64,000 bases of DNA from VRUE01 sp963837735 (GCA_963837735.1 CAWIOM010000014.1:18505-82504), one strand, 5' to 3'. Shown: positions 7,878 through 17,300, counted from the first letter of the stretch. Translations and numbers: made by a program. Notes: generated by a model not told the origin, from the letters alone.

Positions 7878-7991
7878 ATGAAGGTCCGAGCTTCCGTAAA
7901 GCCGATGTGCGAAAAGTGCAAGATCATCCGCCGTAACGGTGCGGTCCTGGTGATCTGCCCGAATCCGCGACACAAGCAGCGGCAGGGCTAG
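7878..7991 (+). CDS. rpmJ: 50S ribosomal protein L36
   Basis: A 37-residue zinc-ribbon protein of the large subunit. MKVRASVKPMCEKCKIIRRN is the family N-terminus; C11, C14, C27 and H32 are the zinc ligands, so this is the zinc-binding (C+) form. ATG 7878 is fixed by family length. It heads the rpmJ-rpsM-rpsK-rpsD-rpoA-rplQ group, separated from the upstream genes by the structured non-coding region. Confidence 0.96.
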   Translation: MKVRASVKPMCEKCKIIRRNGAVLVICPNPRHKQRQG

Positions 7992-8003
7992 GGCCGGGCG
8001 CAG

Positions 8004-8387
8004 ATGGCACGCATCGCGGGGGTCAACATCCCAGTTCAGAAACGGGTCGAAATCGGGCTCACCTACATCTTCGGCATCGGTCGCTCGACCGCGCAGAAGA
8101 TCATTGCCGAGACGAAGATCGACCCGGACACCCTGGTCAAAGACCTGACCGAGGAGGAGGTCGTCAACCTGCGCGAGGCGGTTGAGCAGCGCGAGGTCGA
8201 GGGGGACCTGCGCCGCGAGCGCTCGCAGGACGTCAAAAGGCTGATGGAGATCGGTGCCTATCGGGGTCTCCGCCACCGCCGCGGTCTCCCGGTGCGGGGC
8301 CAGCGGACGAAGACAAACGCGCGCGGCCGCAAGGGCCCGCGCCGGATGAGCATCGCCGGCAAGCGCAAGGCGCCGACGGCCAAGTAG
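8004..8387 (+). CDS. rpsM: 30S ribosomal protein S13
   Basis: S13 contacts S19, tRNA and the L5 bridge in the small subunit head. The 127 residues begin MARIAGVNIPVQKRVEIGLTYIFGIG and end with the basic RGLRHRRGLPVRGQRTKTNA tail typical of S13. It starts 12 bases after rpmJ. Confidence 0.97.
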   Translation: MARIAGVNIPVQKRVEIGLTYIFGIGRSTAQKIIAETKIDPDTLVKDLTEEEVVNLREAVEQREVEGDLRRERSQDVKRLMEIGAYRGLRHRRGLPVRGQRTKTNARGRKGPRRMSIAGKRKAPTAK

Positions 8388-8397
8388 GAGACAGCGA

Positions 8398-8799
8398 ATG
8401 GCAGCCCCCAAAAAACCCGCCAAAGGCCGCTCCCGCCGCCGCGTCAAAAAGAACGTCACCTATGGGCAGGCGCACATCAAGACTTCCTTCAACAACACGA
8501 TCGTCACCCTCACCGACACCGACGGCAACGTGATCGCCTGGGAGTCGGCCGGCTCGGCGGGGTTCAAAGGCTCGCGCAAGTCGACGCCTTTCGCAGCCCA
8601 GGTGACCGCCGACGCCGCCGCGAAAAAAGGCATGGAGCACGGCCTGGAGAAGGTCGAGGTATTCGCCAAGGGCGCCGGCTCGGGCCGCGAGACGGCGATC
8701 CGCTCGCTGCAGGCCGCCGGCCTCGACGTGACCACGGTCAAGGACGTCTCCCCCCAGGCCCACAACGGCTGCCGCCCGAAAAAGCGGCGGAGGGTGTAG
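8398..8799 (+). CDS. rpsK: 30S ribosomal protein S11
   Basis: S11 lies in the small-subunit platform. The 133 residues show AHIKTSFNNTIVTLTDTDGN, SAGSAGFKGSRKSTPFAAQ and the C-terminal VSPQAHNGCRPKKRRRV. The N-terminal 20 residues are strongly basic. ATG 8398 is 10 bases after rpsM. Confidence 0.97.
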   Translation: MAAPKKPAKGRSRRRVKKNVTYGQAHIKTSFNNTIVTLTDTDGNVIAWESAGSAGFKGSRKSTPFAAQVTADAAAKKGMEHGLEKVEVFAKGAGSGRETAIRSLQAAGLDVTTVKDVSPQAHNGCRPKKRRRV

Positions 8800-8804
8800 G
8801 CGCG

Positions 8805-9425
8805 ATGGCTCGCGACACCTCCCCCCAGTGCAAGCAATGCCGCCGAGAGGGCCAGAAGCTCTTCCTCAAGGGCGAGCGCTGCTTCACCGACAAGTGCGGT
8901 GTCGAGCGGCGCTCATACCCGCCCGGCGAGCACGGCCGCGGCCGGATGCGGCAGTCCGAGTACCGGGTGCAGCTTCGCGAGAAGCAGAAGACGCGGCGCT
9001 ACTACCAGGTGCTCGAGAAACAGTTCCGCGCCTACTACGACAAGGCTTCCCGACAGGACGGCGTCACCGGCGAGAACCTGCTGCGGCTTCTCGAGTCGCG
9101 CCTCGACAACGTCCTCGTCCGGCTCGGCTTCGCCGCCTCGCGGCGTCAGGCTCGGCAGCTCGTCCGTCACGGTCACTGGTTGGTCAACGGCCGCAGGGTC
9201 GATGTGCCCTCCTACCAGGTGCGACCGGAAGACGTGATCTCGATCAAGGCCGACTCGGCTGCGAGCGACACGATCCGCCGGGCGACCGAGCTCGTCTCGA
9301 CCGTTCCCGCCTGGTTGCAGGCGGATCACGATTCACTCACCGCGAAGATCCTGCGCTACCCGGAGCGCGCGGAGATCTCGGCACCGGTGCAGGAGCAGCT
9401 CATCGTCGAGCTGTACTCCAAGTAG
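8805..9425 (+). CDS. rpsD: 30S ribosomal protein S4, zinc-binding form
   Basis: S4 nucleates small-subunit assembly and often represses its own operon. The 206 residues carry C9, C12, C26 and C31 (QCKQC, RCFTDKC) as an N-terminal zinc site, then YRVQLREKQKTRRYYQVLEKQ and the S4 RNA-binding domain SRLDNVLVRLGFAASRRQARQLVRHGHW. ATG 8805 is 5 bases after rpsK. The 7611-7778 structure upstream of rpmJ is a conceivable S4 target, but nothing in the sequence proves it. Confidence 0.97.
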   Translation: MARDTSPQCKQCRREGQKLFLKGERCFTDKCGVERRSYPPGEHGRGRMRQSEYRVQLREKQKTRRYYQVLEKQFRAYYDKASRQDGVTGENLLRLLESRLDNVLVRLGFAASRRQARQLVRHGHWLVNGRRVDVPSYQVRPEDVISIKADSAASDTIRRATELVSTVPAWLQADHDSLTAKILRYPERAEISAPVQEQLIVELYSK

Positions 9426-9462
9426 TCCGGGCTTCAATTTCAGAACACAACGCAAGGAACTC

Positions 9463-10445
9463 ATGACCACTGACTTCCAGGTCCCTCGCATCAGCTCAGA
9501 GAAGGTCGACGATCGTCGCGGCACGTTCACGATCGAGCCGCTCGACAAGGGCTTCGGCTACACATTCGGCAACAGCCTCCGCCGCGTCCTGCTGTCCTCG
9601 CTCGGCGGCGCGGCGATCACCAGCGTCCGCATCGAGGGCGTCGCGCACGAGTTCTCCAGCGTGCCCGGCGTCAAGGAGGACGTCACGGACATCGTCCTCA
9701 ACCTCAAGGACCTCGTCGTCCGCATGCACACCGACGCGGACGAGGTCGAGGCGCCCCTGGTCGCCTCCGGCCCGGGCGAGATCAAGGCCAAGGACATCGA
9801 CCTCCCCTCCGGAGTCGAGATCCTCAACCCGGATGCGCCGATCGCGACGCTCGAGAAAAAAACCAAACTCGAGATCTACCTGACGATCGGCCGCGGCCGC
9901 GGCTACTCGCCCGCCGAAGAGAACAAGTCGGATGAGCAGCCGATCGGCGTTATCCCGATCGACTCGATCTTCTCGCCGATCCGGCGCGCCTCCTACGCGG
10001 TCGCCACCGCCCGCGTCGGCCAGCGCACCGATTTCGACAAACTGACCCTCAACCTCGAGACCGACGGCTCGATCGAGCCGGCCGCCGCCCTGCGCGAGGC
10101 CTCCGAGATCCTGATCAAGAGCCTGGCGATCTTCACCGACGCCGAGCGCGTCGAGGAGCTGACCGCGCGTGAACCCGTCGCGGCGCTGCCGGTCGACGGC
10201 ATCTCGGGCGCGCCGGGGGAGAAAGCGTCGCCAGCGCCAACGGGCTCGACGAGATCCTGATCGAGGAGCTCGAGCTCGGCGTGCGCTCCTACAACTGCCT
10301 GAAGCGGGCCGGCGTGCAGACCGTTGGGGACCTGGTGCGCAAGTCGCGCTCGGAGCTCAACGCGATTCCCAACTTCGGCTCGAAATCGATCGAGGAAGTG
10401 ATCGAGACCCTGCACTCGCGCGGCCTCGACCTCCAGCAGGACTGA
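9463..10445 (+). CDS. rpoA: RNA polymerase alpha subunit (one frame break near 10225)
   Basis: Alpha dimerises to nucleate RNA polymerase and its C-terminal domain contacts promoters and activators. The N-terminal domain is intact (FTIEPLDKGFGYTFGNSLRRVLLSSL, SVPGVKEDVTDIVLNLKDL, AERVEELT). As printed the frame ends at 10260 after an odd tail. The alpha-CTD follows one frame away from about 10227: ANGLDEILIEELELGVRSYN, CLKRAGVQTVGDLV, IPNFGSKSIEEVIE, ending at TGA 10443-10445. The shift fits one lost base around 10220-10228, within the interdomain linker; corrected length is about 327 residues. SD AAGGA precedes the ATG. Confidence 0.93.
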
Positions 10446-10475
10446 GGACGAGGCACCGGGAGCCAGGGAGGGACG

Positions 10476-10829
10476 ATGCGCCACCGCAAGAAGCGAAACA
10501 AGCTCAGCCGCAGCTCCGCCCACCGCGGGGCGCTGCTCTCGAACCTCTCCAAGCAGCTGATCGAGCACGAGCGGATCGAAACCAGCCAGGCGAAGGCGAA
10601 GGCGGTCAAGCCCGAGGTCGAGCAGCTGATCACGCTTGCCAAACGCGGCGACCTTCACGCCCGTCGTCAGGCCCTGGCGACGCTGCACAACGACAAGTTC
10701 ATCGTCCACAAGCTCTTCGAGGAAGTGGCGCCGCGCTATACCGAGCGGCCGGGCGGCTACACCAGGATCGTCAAGTTGGGCCCGCGCAAGTCGGACTCGA
10801 CCGAGATGGTCTATCTCGAGCTGGTTTAG
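10476..10829 (+). CDS. rplQ: 50S ribosomal protein L17
   Basis: L17 lies near the exit tunnel. The 117 residues begin MRHRKKRNKLSRSSAHR and include LLSNLSKQLIEHERIETSQAKAKAV and the C-terminal TRIVKLGPRKSDSTEMVYLELV. It closes the alpha operon, 30 bases after rpoA, and is followed by a strong nested inverted repeat. Confidence 0.96.
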   Translation: MRHRKKRNKLSRSSAHRGALLSNLSKQLIEHERIETSQAKAKAVKPEVEQLITLAKRGDLHARRQALATLHNDKFIVHKLFEEVAPRYTERPGGYTRIVKLGPRKSDSTEMVYLELV

Positions 10830-10831
10830 TG

Positions 10832-10925
10832 GGGAGGGCGGGGCACCTTCCCGCCTGACTCGCCGTCCAACCAATTGGTTGGACGGCTCTGAGTATCCGC
10901 CAGTCGGAGGGCACCCCGCCCTCCC
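10832..10925. terminator. Nested inverted repeat after rplQ, probable transcription end structure
   Basis: Outer arms GGGAGGGCGGGG (10832-10843) and CCCCGCCCTCCC (10914-10925) are perfectly complementary over 12 bases. Inside is a perfect 11-base stem GCCGTCCAACC (10862-10872), loop AATT, GGTTGGACGGC (10877-10887). No T-run follows, so a classical intrinsic terminator is not evident. It begins 2 bases after the rplQ stop at the end of the ribosomal block, between rplQ and the convergent truA. The rest of 10830-11001 shows nothing else. Confidence 0.6.
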
Positions 10926-11001
10926 ACTCGAGCGGCTGAGGCAGACCGGCTCAGTCGAAACTGACTTGTTCGGTCGTAGCTGATGGCATTGGGCCGTCGA
11001 A

Positions 11002-11736
11002 TCAGTCGTAGGTGACGGACTCCAGGTATAGGCCGTGGGGGGGAGCTGTTTCTCCGGCTTCGGAGCGGTGGGCACCCTGAAGAAGTCGCTCGAAGTCGTC
11101 GACCGTGCGGCGGCCGGAGCTTGCCTCGAGCATCGTGCCGACGAGGATGCGGACCATGTTGCGCATGAAGGAGTCGGCGGTGATCGTGAAGCTGAGGAGC
11201 TCGCCGTCGCGGGCCCAGCCCGCCGCGAGGATGCTGCGTTCGAAGCGGACGTGATCGCTCTGGGTCGGCGTGAACGCCGTGAAGTCGTGCGTGCCGGGCA
11301 GGGCCGCCGCACAGGCGTCGAGGGCGACATGGTCAATGCGGTGTGGCCACCAGAGAGCGCGGCGCTGCTCGAAAGGGCTCGATGCGCGGCGGGCATGCAG
11401 TCTGTAGCGGTAAGTCCGGGAGAGGGCGTCTCTGCGGGCGTCGAACCCATCCACGACGACCGTCGCGGCGGGCACGGCGATGTCGCGGGGACTGAGCCCG
11501 TTCAATCGTCGCGCCAGGTCGCCGGGCACGGCGGCATCGGTCGAGAAGCCGGCGACCTGCCCCTCCGCATGAACTCCGGTGTCGGTGCGTCCGGCGACGG
11601 TCAGCTCGACCGGCTCGCGTAGAACGGTGGCGATGGCGGTCTCGAGCTCTCCCTGCACGGTGCGCAGTCCCGCCTGGCGCGCCCAGCCCGAGAACTCGGT
11701 GCCGTCGTATTCGATGTCCAGCCTGAAGCTCCCCAC
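11002..11736 (-). CDS. truA: tRNA pseudouridine(38-40) synthase TruA
   Basis: Isomerises uridine to pseudouridine in the tRNA anticodon arm. The 244 residues begin MGSFRLDIEYDGTEFSGWARQ; the catalytic Asp is D52 in AGRTDTGVHAEGQV, followed by RLNGLSPRDI, YRYRLHARRASSPF, HDFTAFT, and FMRNMVRILVGTMLEAS near the end. In actinobacteria truA commonly follows rplQ on the same strand; here it is convergent with rplQ and divergent from surE (45-base gap). Confidence 0.95.
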   Translation of the reverse strand: MGSFRLDIEYDGTEFSGWARQAGLRTVQGELETAIATVLREPVELTVAGRTDTGVHAEGQVAGFSTDAAVPGDLARRLNGLSPRDIAVPAATVVVDGFDARRDALSRTYRYRLHARRASSPFEQRRALWWPHRIDHVALDACAAALPGTHDFTAFTPTQSDHVRFERSILAAGWARDGELLSFTITADSFMRNMVRILVGTMLEASSGRRTVDDFERLLQGAHRSEAGETAPPHGLYLESVTYD

Positions 11737-11781
11737 CGGTGGCAGTATGCCGCTGTCCGGGCCGCCTAGAATCGCCGGTTG

Positions 11782-12591
11782 ATGCGCGTCCTGCTGACGA
11801 ACGACGACGGAATCTCTGCGCCCGGCCTACAGGCCGCGCGCCGCGCCCTGCGCGAGCTCGACGGGGTCGAGCTCGACGTCATCGCCCCCGACTCGAACCG
11901 CAGCGCGACGGCGCGCAGCATCACGACCCGCTCGCCGCTGACCGTCGAGGAGGTCGAGTTCGGCGACGGCGACACCGGCTACGCGACCGACGGCACCCCG
12001 GTCGACTGCGTCCGCTTTGCCGAGCTGGGTCTGGTCGGCGGGCGCCCCGACCTGATCGTCTCAGGGATCAACCACGGTGCCAACCTCGGCGACGACATCA
12101 CCTACTCGGGGACGGTTGCCGCCGCCTTCGAGGGGATCGTCCTCGGCATTCCCGCCGTCGCCTTCTCCCAACAGTCCTCCGGAGGCGGCATGGGCTACGT
12201 CAGCGGCCGCTTCGAGTTCGGCATTGCCGCCGCCTTCACGGCCGAGCTCGTCCGTCGACTGGCCGGCGAGCCGATGCCCGAGGCGACCCTGATCAACGTC
12301 AACTGCCCGGCCGGCGAGCCGCGCGGGATCGAGGTGACGAAGCTCGGCAAACGCATCTACAACGATGAGCTGAGGCTGGTCGGCGAGGAGTCCGATCGCC
12401 GCCGCCGCTATGAGATCTACGGCTGGAAGCCGGGCTATGAGGAGATCGACGGCACCGACCTCTTCGCCGTCGCCCAGGGGCGGATCTCGGTCACCCCGAT
12501 CCACTTCGACCTCACCGACCACGGCGGCATCGACCGGCTGCGCGGCTGGGGCTTCGAGGAGATGCTGGCGGCCAGCGCCCCGACGGCGTGA
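11782..12591 (+). CDS. surE: 5'/3'-nucleotidase SurE
   Basis: Metal-dependent nucleotidase of stationary-phase survival. ATG 11782 is preferred over the TTG at 11779 because MRVLLTNDDG is the family N-terminus; the paired Asp (D8, D9) and the Asn and Ser in SGINHGANLGDDITYSGTV form the metal site, with APDSNRSATARSIT and TPVDCVRFA also conserved. About 269 residues. Its stop overlaps ligA by 4 bases. Confidence 0.95.
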   Translation: MRVLLTNDDGISAPGLQAARRALRELDGVELDVIAPDSNRSATARSITTRSPLTVEEVEFGDGDTGYATDGTPVDCVRFAELGLVGGRPDLIVSGINHGANLGDDITYSGTVAAAFEGIVLGIPAVAFSQQSSGGGMGYVSGRFEFGIAAAFTAELVRRLAGEPMPEATLINVNCPAGEPRGIEVTKLGKRIYNDELRLVGEESDRRRRYEIYGWKPGYEEIDGTDLFAVAQGRISVTPIHFDLTDHGGIDRLRGWGFEEMLAASAPTA

Positions 12592-14613
12592 GCCGCGCCG
12601 CGGCAGAGAAGCGGGCCGCCGAGCTGCGCGAGAAGCTCGCCCGCCACAACGAGCTCTATTACCGCCGGGACGAACCGGAGATCGGCGACGACGCCTACGA
12701 CGCGCTGCTCGACGAGCTCCGGGAGATCGAGGCGGAGTATCCCGATCTCCGCAGCGCCGACTCGCCGACCCAGCGGGTCGGCGCGGCCCCCTCCAGTCGC
12801 TTCCCCGAGGTCGAGCATCACGAGCAGATGCTCTCGCTCGGCAATGCCCGCAACGAGGAGGAGCTGCGCGCCTGGGAGACGCGAATCCGCAACCACCTCA
12901 AACGACTCGACATCGAGGCCTCGGAGTTCAGCTACACGACCGAGCCGAAGATCGACGGCCTGGCGATCGCCCTCGTCTACGAGGACGGCGTGTTCGTCCG
13001 TGGTGCCACCCGCGGCGACGGCCTCCTCGGCGAGGACGTGACCCAGAACCTGCGCACGATCGAGGCGATCCCGGCCAAGATCCCGGACGCGCCGGAGCTG
13101 ATCGAAGTGCGGGGCGAGGTCTACCTGCCGATCGCCGATTTCAGGGAATTCAACGAACGCCGCGCCGAGGAAGGCAAGCCGACCTTCGCCAACCCTCGCA
13201 ACTCCGCCTCCGGGTCGCTGCGCCAGCTCGACCCGGCGATGACGGCCGAACGGCCGCTGACGATCTGGTCCTACGGGATCGGCGCCGTCCGCGGGGTCGA
13301 GCTCGCCACCCACAGCGAGGAGATCGGATGGCTCGGGGAGCGGGGCTTCAGGGTCAACCCCGACACCGAGCACCACAGCGGCGTCGAGTCCGTCGTCGAG
13401 CGCTGTCAGTGGTGGGAGGAGCGGCGCGAGCAGCTCGACTACGAGATCGACGGCGTCGTCGTCAAGGTCGACGAGCGGGCGCTGTGGCGGGAGCTGGGCG
13501 TGGTCGGGCGCGAGCCGCGCTGGGCGATCGCCTGGAAGTTCCCGCCGACGACGGCCACGACGACGATGAACCGGGTCGTCTGGAACGTCGGCCGCACCGG
13601 CCACCTGGTCCCGTTCGCGATGCTCGAGCCGGTGCATGTCGGCGGGGTCACCGTCACCACCGCGACCCTCCACAACGAGGAGGACCTCGCCCGCAAGGAT
13701 GTCCGCGAGGGCGACGAGGTCGTCGTCATGCGGGCCGGCGACGTGATCCCCCAGGTCGTCTCTCCCAGGCTGCCGCGCAAGAAGAAGGGGGCGCGCCGGC
13801 CAAAGCCGCCCAAGAAATGCCCCGCCTGCGGCACGCCGACGGTCAAGCCCGAGGACTCGGTCTTCACGATCTGCCCCAACCGTGCCGGCTGTCCGGGACA
13901 GGCCTTCCAGCACGTCAAGCACTTCGTCAGCAAGGGGGCGATGGACATCGACGGGCTCGGCGAGAAGCAGGCCCTCCGCTTCCTCCAGGAGGGACTCATC
14001 GAGGACGTCGGCGACATCTACGACCTCGACGAGGAGCGGTTGGCGGGGCTCGAGGGACTCGGCGAGATCTCGGCGCGCAATCTGGTCGCGGCGATCGAAG
14101 CCTCGCGCCGGCGGCCCTTCCAACGCGTCCTCTACGCGCTCGGGCTCCCCGGCGTCGGCTATGTGACGGCGGAGGCGCTGGCGATGCACTTCGGCTCGAT
14201 CGCGGCGCTGCAGCGCGCCGACCCCGAGCAGATCGAGGAGGTGGAGGGCGTCGGGCCGGTGATGGCCGTTCAGATCGCCGAGTCGCTCGCCGACGAGCGC
14301 ACGAGGGAGCTGATCGCGAAGCTCGGCGAAAAGCGCCTGCGCCTCGAGCTCGACCCCTCCGAATTGCGACAGGCGGGCGGGCCCCTGGAGGGCAGGACCC
14401 TGGTCCTGACCGGCACCCTCGACGAGCTGACCCGCGAGGAGGCGGCGGCGATGATCAAGGCGGCGGGCGGCAGGGTCGTCAACTCGGTCTCGAAGAAGAC
14501 CGATTACGTCGTCGCCGGGGACAACCCCGGCTCGAAGCTGGCCAAGGCGGAGAAGCTGGAGACCGAGATCCTCGACGAAGCCGGCCTGCGGAAGCTGGTC
14601 GGGGGCGGTCTAG
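12588..14613 (+). CDS. ligA: NAD-dependent DNA ligase LigA (stop lost by a one-base break near 14600)
   Basis: Seals nicks in replication and repair using NAD. In order: NMN-binding Ia region (HNELYYRRDEPEIGDDAYD), adenylation domain with catalytic K121 in EPKIDGLAIAL, OB fold (GRTGHLVPFAMLEPV), four-Cys zinc finger (CPACG...CPNRAGCPG), helix-hairpin-helix repeats, and a BRCT domain (LEGRTLVLTGTLDELTREEA). As printed the frame runs on to 15830, antisense to dacB. Dropping one G from the GGGGG at 14599-14603 gives TAG at 14611-14613 and a 674-residue protein, the usual length. GTG start overlaps surE. Confidence 0.93.
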
Positions 14614-15869
14614 AGCCCGGCGACCGCGGCGGCGATCCGGTCCTGCTCGTAGTGCGCGGCGTCGAGGCTGGAGACGCTGCCCATCAGCACCGAGAAGATC
14701 ATCTCCCGCCCGTCGGCGTTGAAGCAGTAGCCGGAGAGGTTGCTGACTCCGGTCAGGGTCCCGGTCTTCAGCCGGCAGCGACCGTCGGCCGCGGTTCCCC
14801 GCATTCGCTGAGCGACCGTGCCGTCGTGGCCGGCGAGTGCCATGTCGGAGACGAGCTCATCGCCGACCGGCGATGCCCTCATCGCCTGCAGCAGGCGCAC
14901 GACCTGGAACGGGGAGGCGCTGTTGCCGCGGGTCAGGCCGGAGCCGTCGACCGCGTGGACGCCGGTGCCCTTGCCGTGGGCGAAGCGCTCGACCACGCGG
15001 GCTCCTGCCGCCGTGCTGCCTGCGCCGCCGAAGTGGGCGCCGAGCAGCTTGATCAGCATCTCGGCGAAGAAGTTGTAGGAGTTGACGTCGGTGTACTGGA
15101 CGATCGAGCTGATCGAGGGCGATTCGACGACCGCGACCGCATGGGCCTTGCCGCCGGTCGGTGCCGCTCGCAGGGCGGCCTGGGGGCGGATCGTGACGCC
15201 GGCGCCGCGCAGGCCCGCGAGCAGCTTGCGGGCAGCGAGCCGGGCGGGATCGGGGGCGAACCGCGTGGCGTGGGAGTCGGCGAAGCCGGAGTTGAAGTCG
15301 AGGCCGGAGAGCGGGCCGATTTCGACGCTCGTCGCGTAGCCGGAGTCGGCGACGCCGCGCCGGCGGTCGAAGATCGTGTCGTCGGCGTAGAGGCGCCCGG
15401 TCACCCTGGTCAGCCCGAGGCGACCGCGCAGCTGTCGCTTGAGCGAGTAGAGGTCGGTGCCCAGGCCGCCGTGGAAGGCGTCGTAGAAGGCCGGGCTGCC
15501 GAGCGTCGGGTCGCCGCCGCCCTGCAGGTAGAGGTTGCCGTGGAGGACGCCCCGGTCGTCGATCGGGCCGTCGGCGAGAACCCTGGTCGCGATCCGCGCT
15601 TCGGGCCCGAAGCGCGAGAGCACGGTCGCGCTCGTGAACAACTTCATGTTCGAGGCCAGCGGCCGCCGCCGCTTCGCCGCGCGTGCACAGATGGGCCTGC
15701 CGGTCCCGGCGTCGATCACGAAGAGCCCGCTGGCGTGCCCGCCGCCGCTCAGCAGCCGCGCCTGCAGCTGCTTGCAGAACGCCCCACCGCCTGCGGCACT
15801 CGCAATCTGGGTAGGAAGAACCGCAACTAGCAGGAGAAGTGTGACGAAGAAACCGGGAGCGCGTCTCAT
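14610..15869 (-). CDS. dacB: D-alanyl-D-alanine carboxypeptidase/endopeptidase, S13 (PBP4) family
   Basis: Low-molecular-weight penicillin-binding protein trimming peptidoglycan outside the membrane. The 419 residues start with a signal peptide (FFVTLLLLVAVLPTQIASA). Active-site motifs are SxxK in LASNMKLFT, SxN in VNSYNFFAEM and KTG in LKTGTLTGVSNLSGY. An insert domain lies between the first two motifs, as in S13 enzymes. The gene shares CTAG with the ligA stop and is divergent from the patatin gene (15 bases). Confidence 0.93.
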   Translation of the reverse strand: MRRAPGFFVTLLLLVAVLPTQIASAAGGGAFCKQLQARLLSGGGHASGLFVIDAGTGRPICARAAKRRRPLASNMKLFTSATVLSRFGPEARIATRVLADGPIDDRGVLHGNLYLQGGGDPTLGSPAFYDAFHGGLGTDLYSLKRQLRGRLGLTRVTGRLYADDTIFDRRRGVADSGYATSVEIGPLSGLDFNSGFADSHATRFAPDPARLAARKLLAGLRGAGVTIRPQAALRAAPTGGKAHAVAVVESPSISSIVQYTDVNSYNFFAEMLIKLLGAHFGGAGSTAAGARVVERFAHGKGTGVHAVDGSGLTRGNSASPFQVVRLLQAMRASPVGDELVSDMALAGHDGTVAQRMRGTAADGRCRLKTGTLTGVSNLSGYCFNADGREMIFSVLMGSVSSLDAAHYEQDRIAAAVAGL

Positions 15870-15884
15870 CTCCTGGGATAATCC

Positions 15885-17138
15885 ATGTTTATGGGCAAAG
15901 TTGTGGATATCGATTCCCAGCCGAGGCGGCGACGTCCCCGCAAGAAGCCCTCGAAGACCGCCCTCGTGCTCGGCGGCGGCGGCTTCACCGGCGGCGTCTA
16001 TGAGATCGGCGCCCTGCGCGCCCTCGACCTGCTCGCAGTCAACAGCACCGTAAACAACTTCGACATCTACGTCGGCACCAGCGCCGGCTCCTTCGTCGCC
16101 GGGATGCTCGCCAACGGCATCACCCCCGACGAGATGATGCAGGTCCTCAACAAGCGGGTTCCCTCCGAGCTCGAGGACCTCGACCTCGACAAGGTGCTCA
16201 AGCCCAACTACCTCGGCTTCGCACAGAAGGCCGCCGCCCTGCCCCTGAGGACCGCCGAGCTGCTGCGCTCACTGCTCAGCGTGCGCGAGGTCTCGGCGAT
16301 CGACCTCGGAGTGGCTCTCGCCGAGTCCCTGCCGGCCGGCCTGTACTCGGGGTCCGGGATCGGCGACTACGTCGAAGGCGTGCTCGCCGACGCCGGTCGC
16401 GCCAACGACTTCCGGCTGATGGACCGCGAGCTCTACATCACCGCCACCGACCTCGACACGACCGAGCGCATCGTCTTTGGCGAGAAGGGCTGGGCCGATG
16501 TTCCCGTCTCGAAGGCGATCGAGTGCTCGACCGCTCTGCCGATCGTCTACAAGCCGGTCGAGCTGAAGGGCAGGCAGATGGTCGACGGCGGGATCCGCTC
16601 GACCACCAACGTCGACATCGCGGTCGAGCAGGGGGCGAAGTTCATCGTCGTCGTCAACCCGATCGTTCCCTTCGTCAACGACTTCTCGAAGACGATCCCG
16701 ACGATGCTCGGCACCCGCGTTCGGCGCGTCTCCGACATGGGCATGCCGGCGATCGCCAACCAGACCTTCCGGATCATCTCCCACGCCCGCCTGCACCAGG
16801 CGGTCGAACAGTGGAAGGAGAAATACCCGGGCGTCGACATCATCCTCGTCGAGCCCGAGCCCAACGACGAGCTGATGTTCGGAACGCCGATCATGGACTA
16901 CTCGCAGCGCCTCAGGATCGCCCGCCACGGCTTCGAATCGGTGACCGCAAAGCTCGCCGAGGACTACGAGCAGTTCGAGGAAATCGCCAAGCGCCACGGC
17001 CTCGAGATCTCCGGCCGGCGAGTCAAACGGGTCGTCGAGCGGGCCGCCGAGGAAGAGCCGGAGCAGACCTCGGCCTGGCGGAGGGTTCTCGAGCAGACGA
17101 CTTCGGTGCTGCTGCGGCAGTCGGGCGAGGCGTCCTAG
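15885..17138 (+). CDS. Patatin-like phospholipase
   Basis: Serine acyl hydrolase of the patatin family. The 417 residues have the oxyanion loop GGGGFTGG, the nucleophile elbow GTSAGS and the DGG of the Ser-Asp dyad (MVDGGIRS). No signal peptide; the N-terminus is basic (RRRRPRKKPSK). ATG 15885 or 15891 may be used. A C-terminal segment (about residues 330-417) is charged and helical. Substrate unknown. Confidence 0.9.
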   Translation: MFMGKVVDIDSQPRRRRPRKKPSKTALVLGGGGFTGGVYEIGALRALDLLAVNSTVNNFDIYVGTSAGSFVAGMLANGITPDEMMQVLNKRVPSELEDLDLDKVLKPNYLGFAQKAAALPLRTAELLRSLLSVREVSAIDLGVALAESLPAGLYSGSGIGDYVEGVLADAGRANDFRLMDRELYITATDLDTTERIVFGEKGWADVPVSKAIECSTALPIVYKPVELKGRQMVDGGIRSTTNVDIAVEQGAKFIVVVNPIVPFVNDFSKTIPTMLGTRVRRVSDMGMPAIANQTFRIISHARLHQAVEQWKEKYPGVDIILVEPEPNDELMFGTPIMDYSQRLRIARHGFESVTAKLAEDYEQFEEIAKRHGLEISGRRVKRVVERAAEEEPEQTSAWRRVLEQTTSVLLRQSGEAS

Positions 17139-17156
17139 CTTCGAGGGGCAGTGGGG

Positions 17157-17300
17157 GAGGCTGTCGACCCCCTCCCCGGGAATTTGGTCGCTCGGCCTGA
17201 CGGCCTCGCTCCCAGATCTCGTGCGCGGCTGCCGCCGCGCATTCACCGGATTGCATTTCCGCCGCTTCGCGACATTCCCGGGGAGGGGGTCGACAGCCTC
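17157..17300. repeat. 27-bp perfect inverted repeat enclosing hairpins, diverged relative of the 7.4-7.7 kb repeat
   Basis: Arms 17157-17183 and 17274-17300 are perfectly complementary over 27 bases; the inner ends are GGGAAT and ATTCCC. Inside is a perfect hairpin GCGCGGC-TGCC-GCCGCGC (17224-17241). On the minus strand it starts GGAATGTC, contains the GCGCGGC hairpin and ends CAAATTCC, the same order as copies A and B, but the rest of the interior differs. It lies 18 bases after the patatin stop, within a 379-base gap (17139-17517) before the convergent fadD. Confidence 0.75.

Noticed and set aside
12435..14189. 584-codon minus-strand frame opposite ligA
   Set aside because: Antisense of conserved ligase domains; no recognisable protein sequence.
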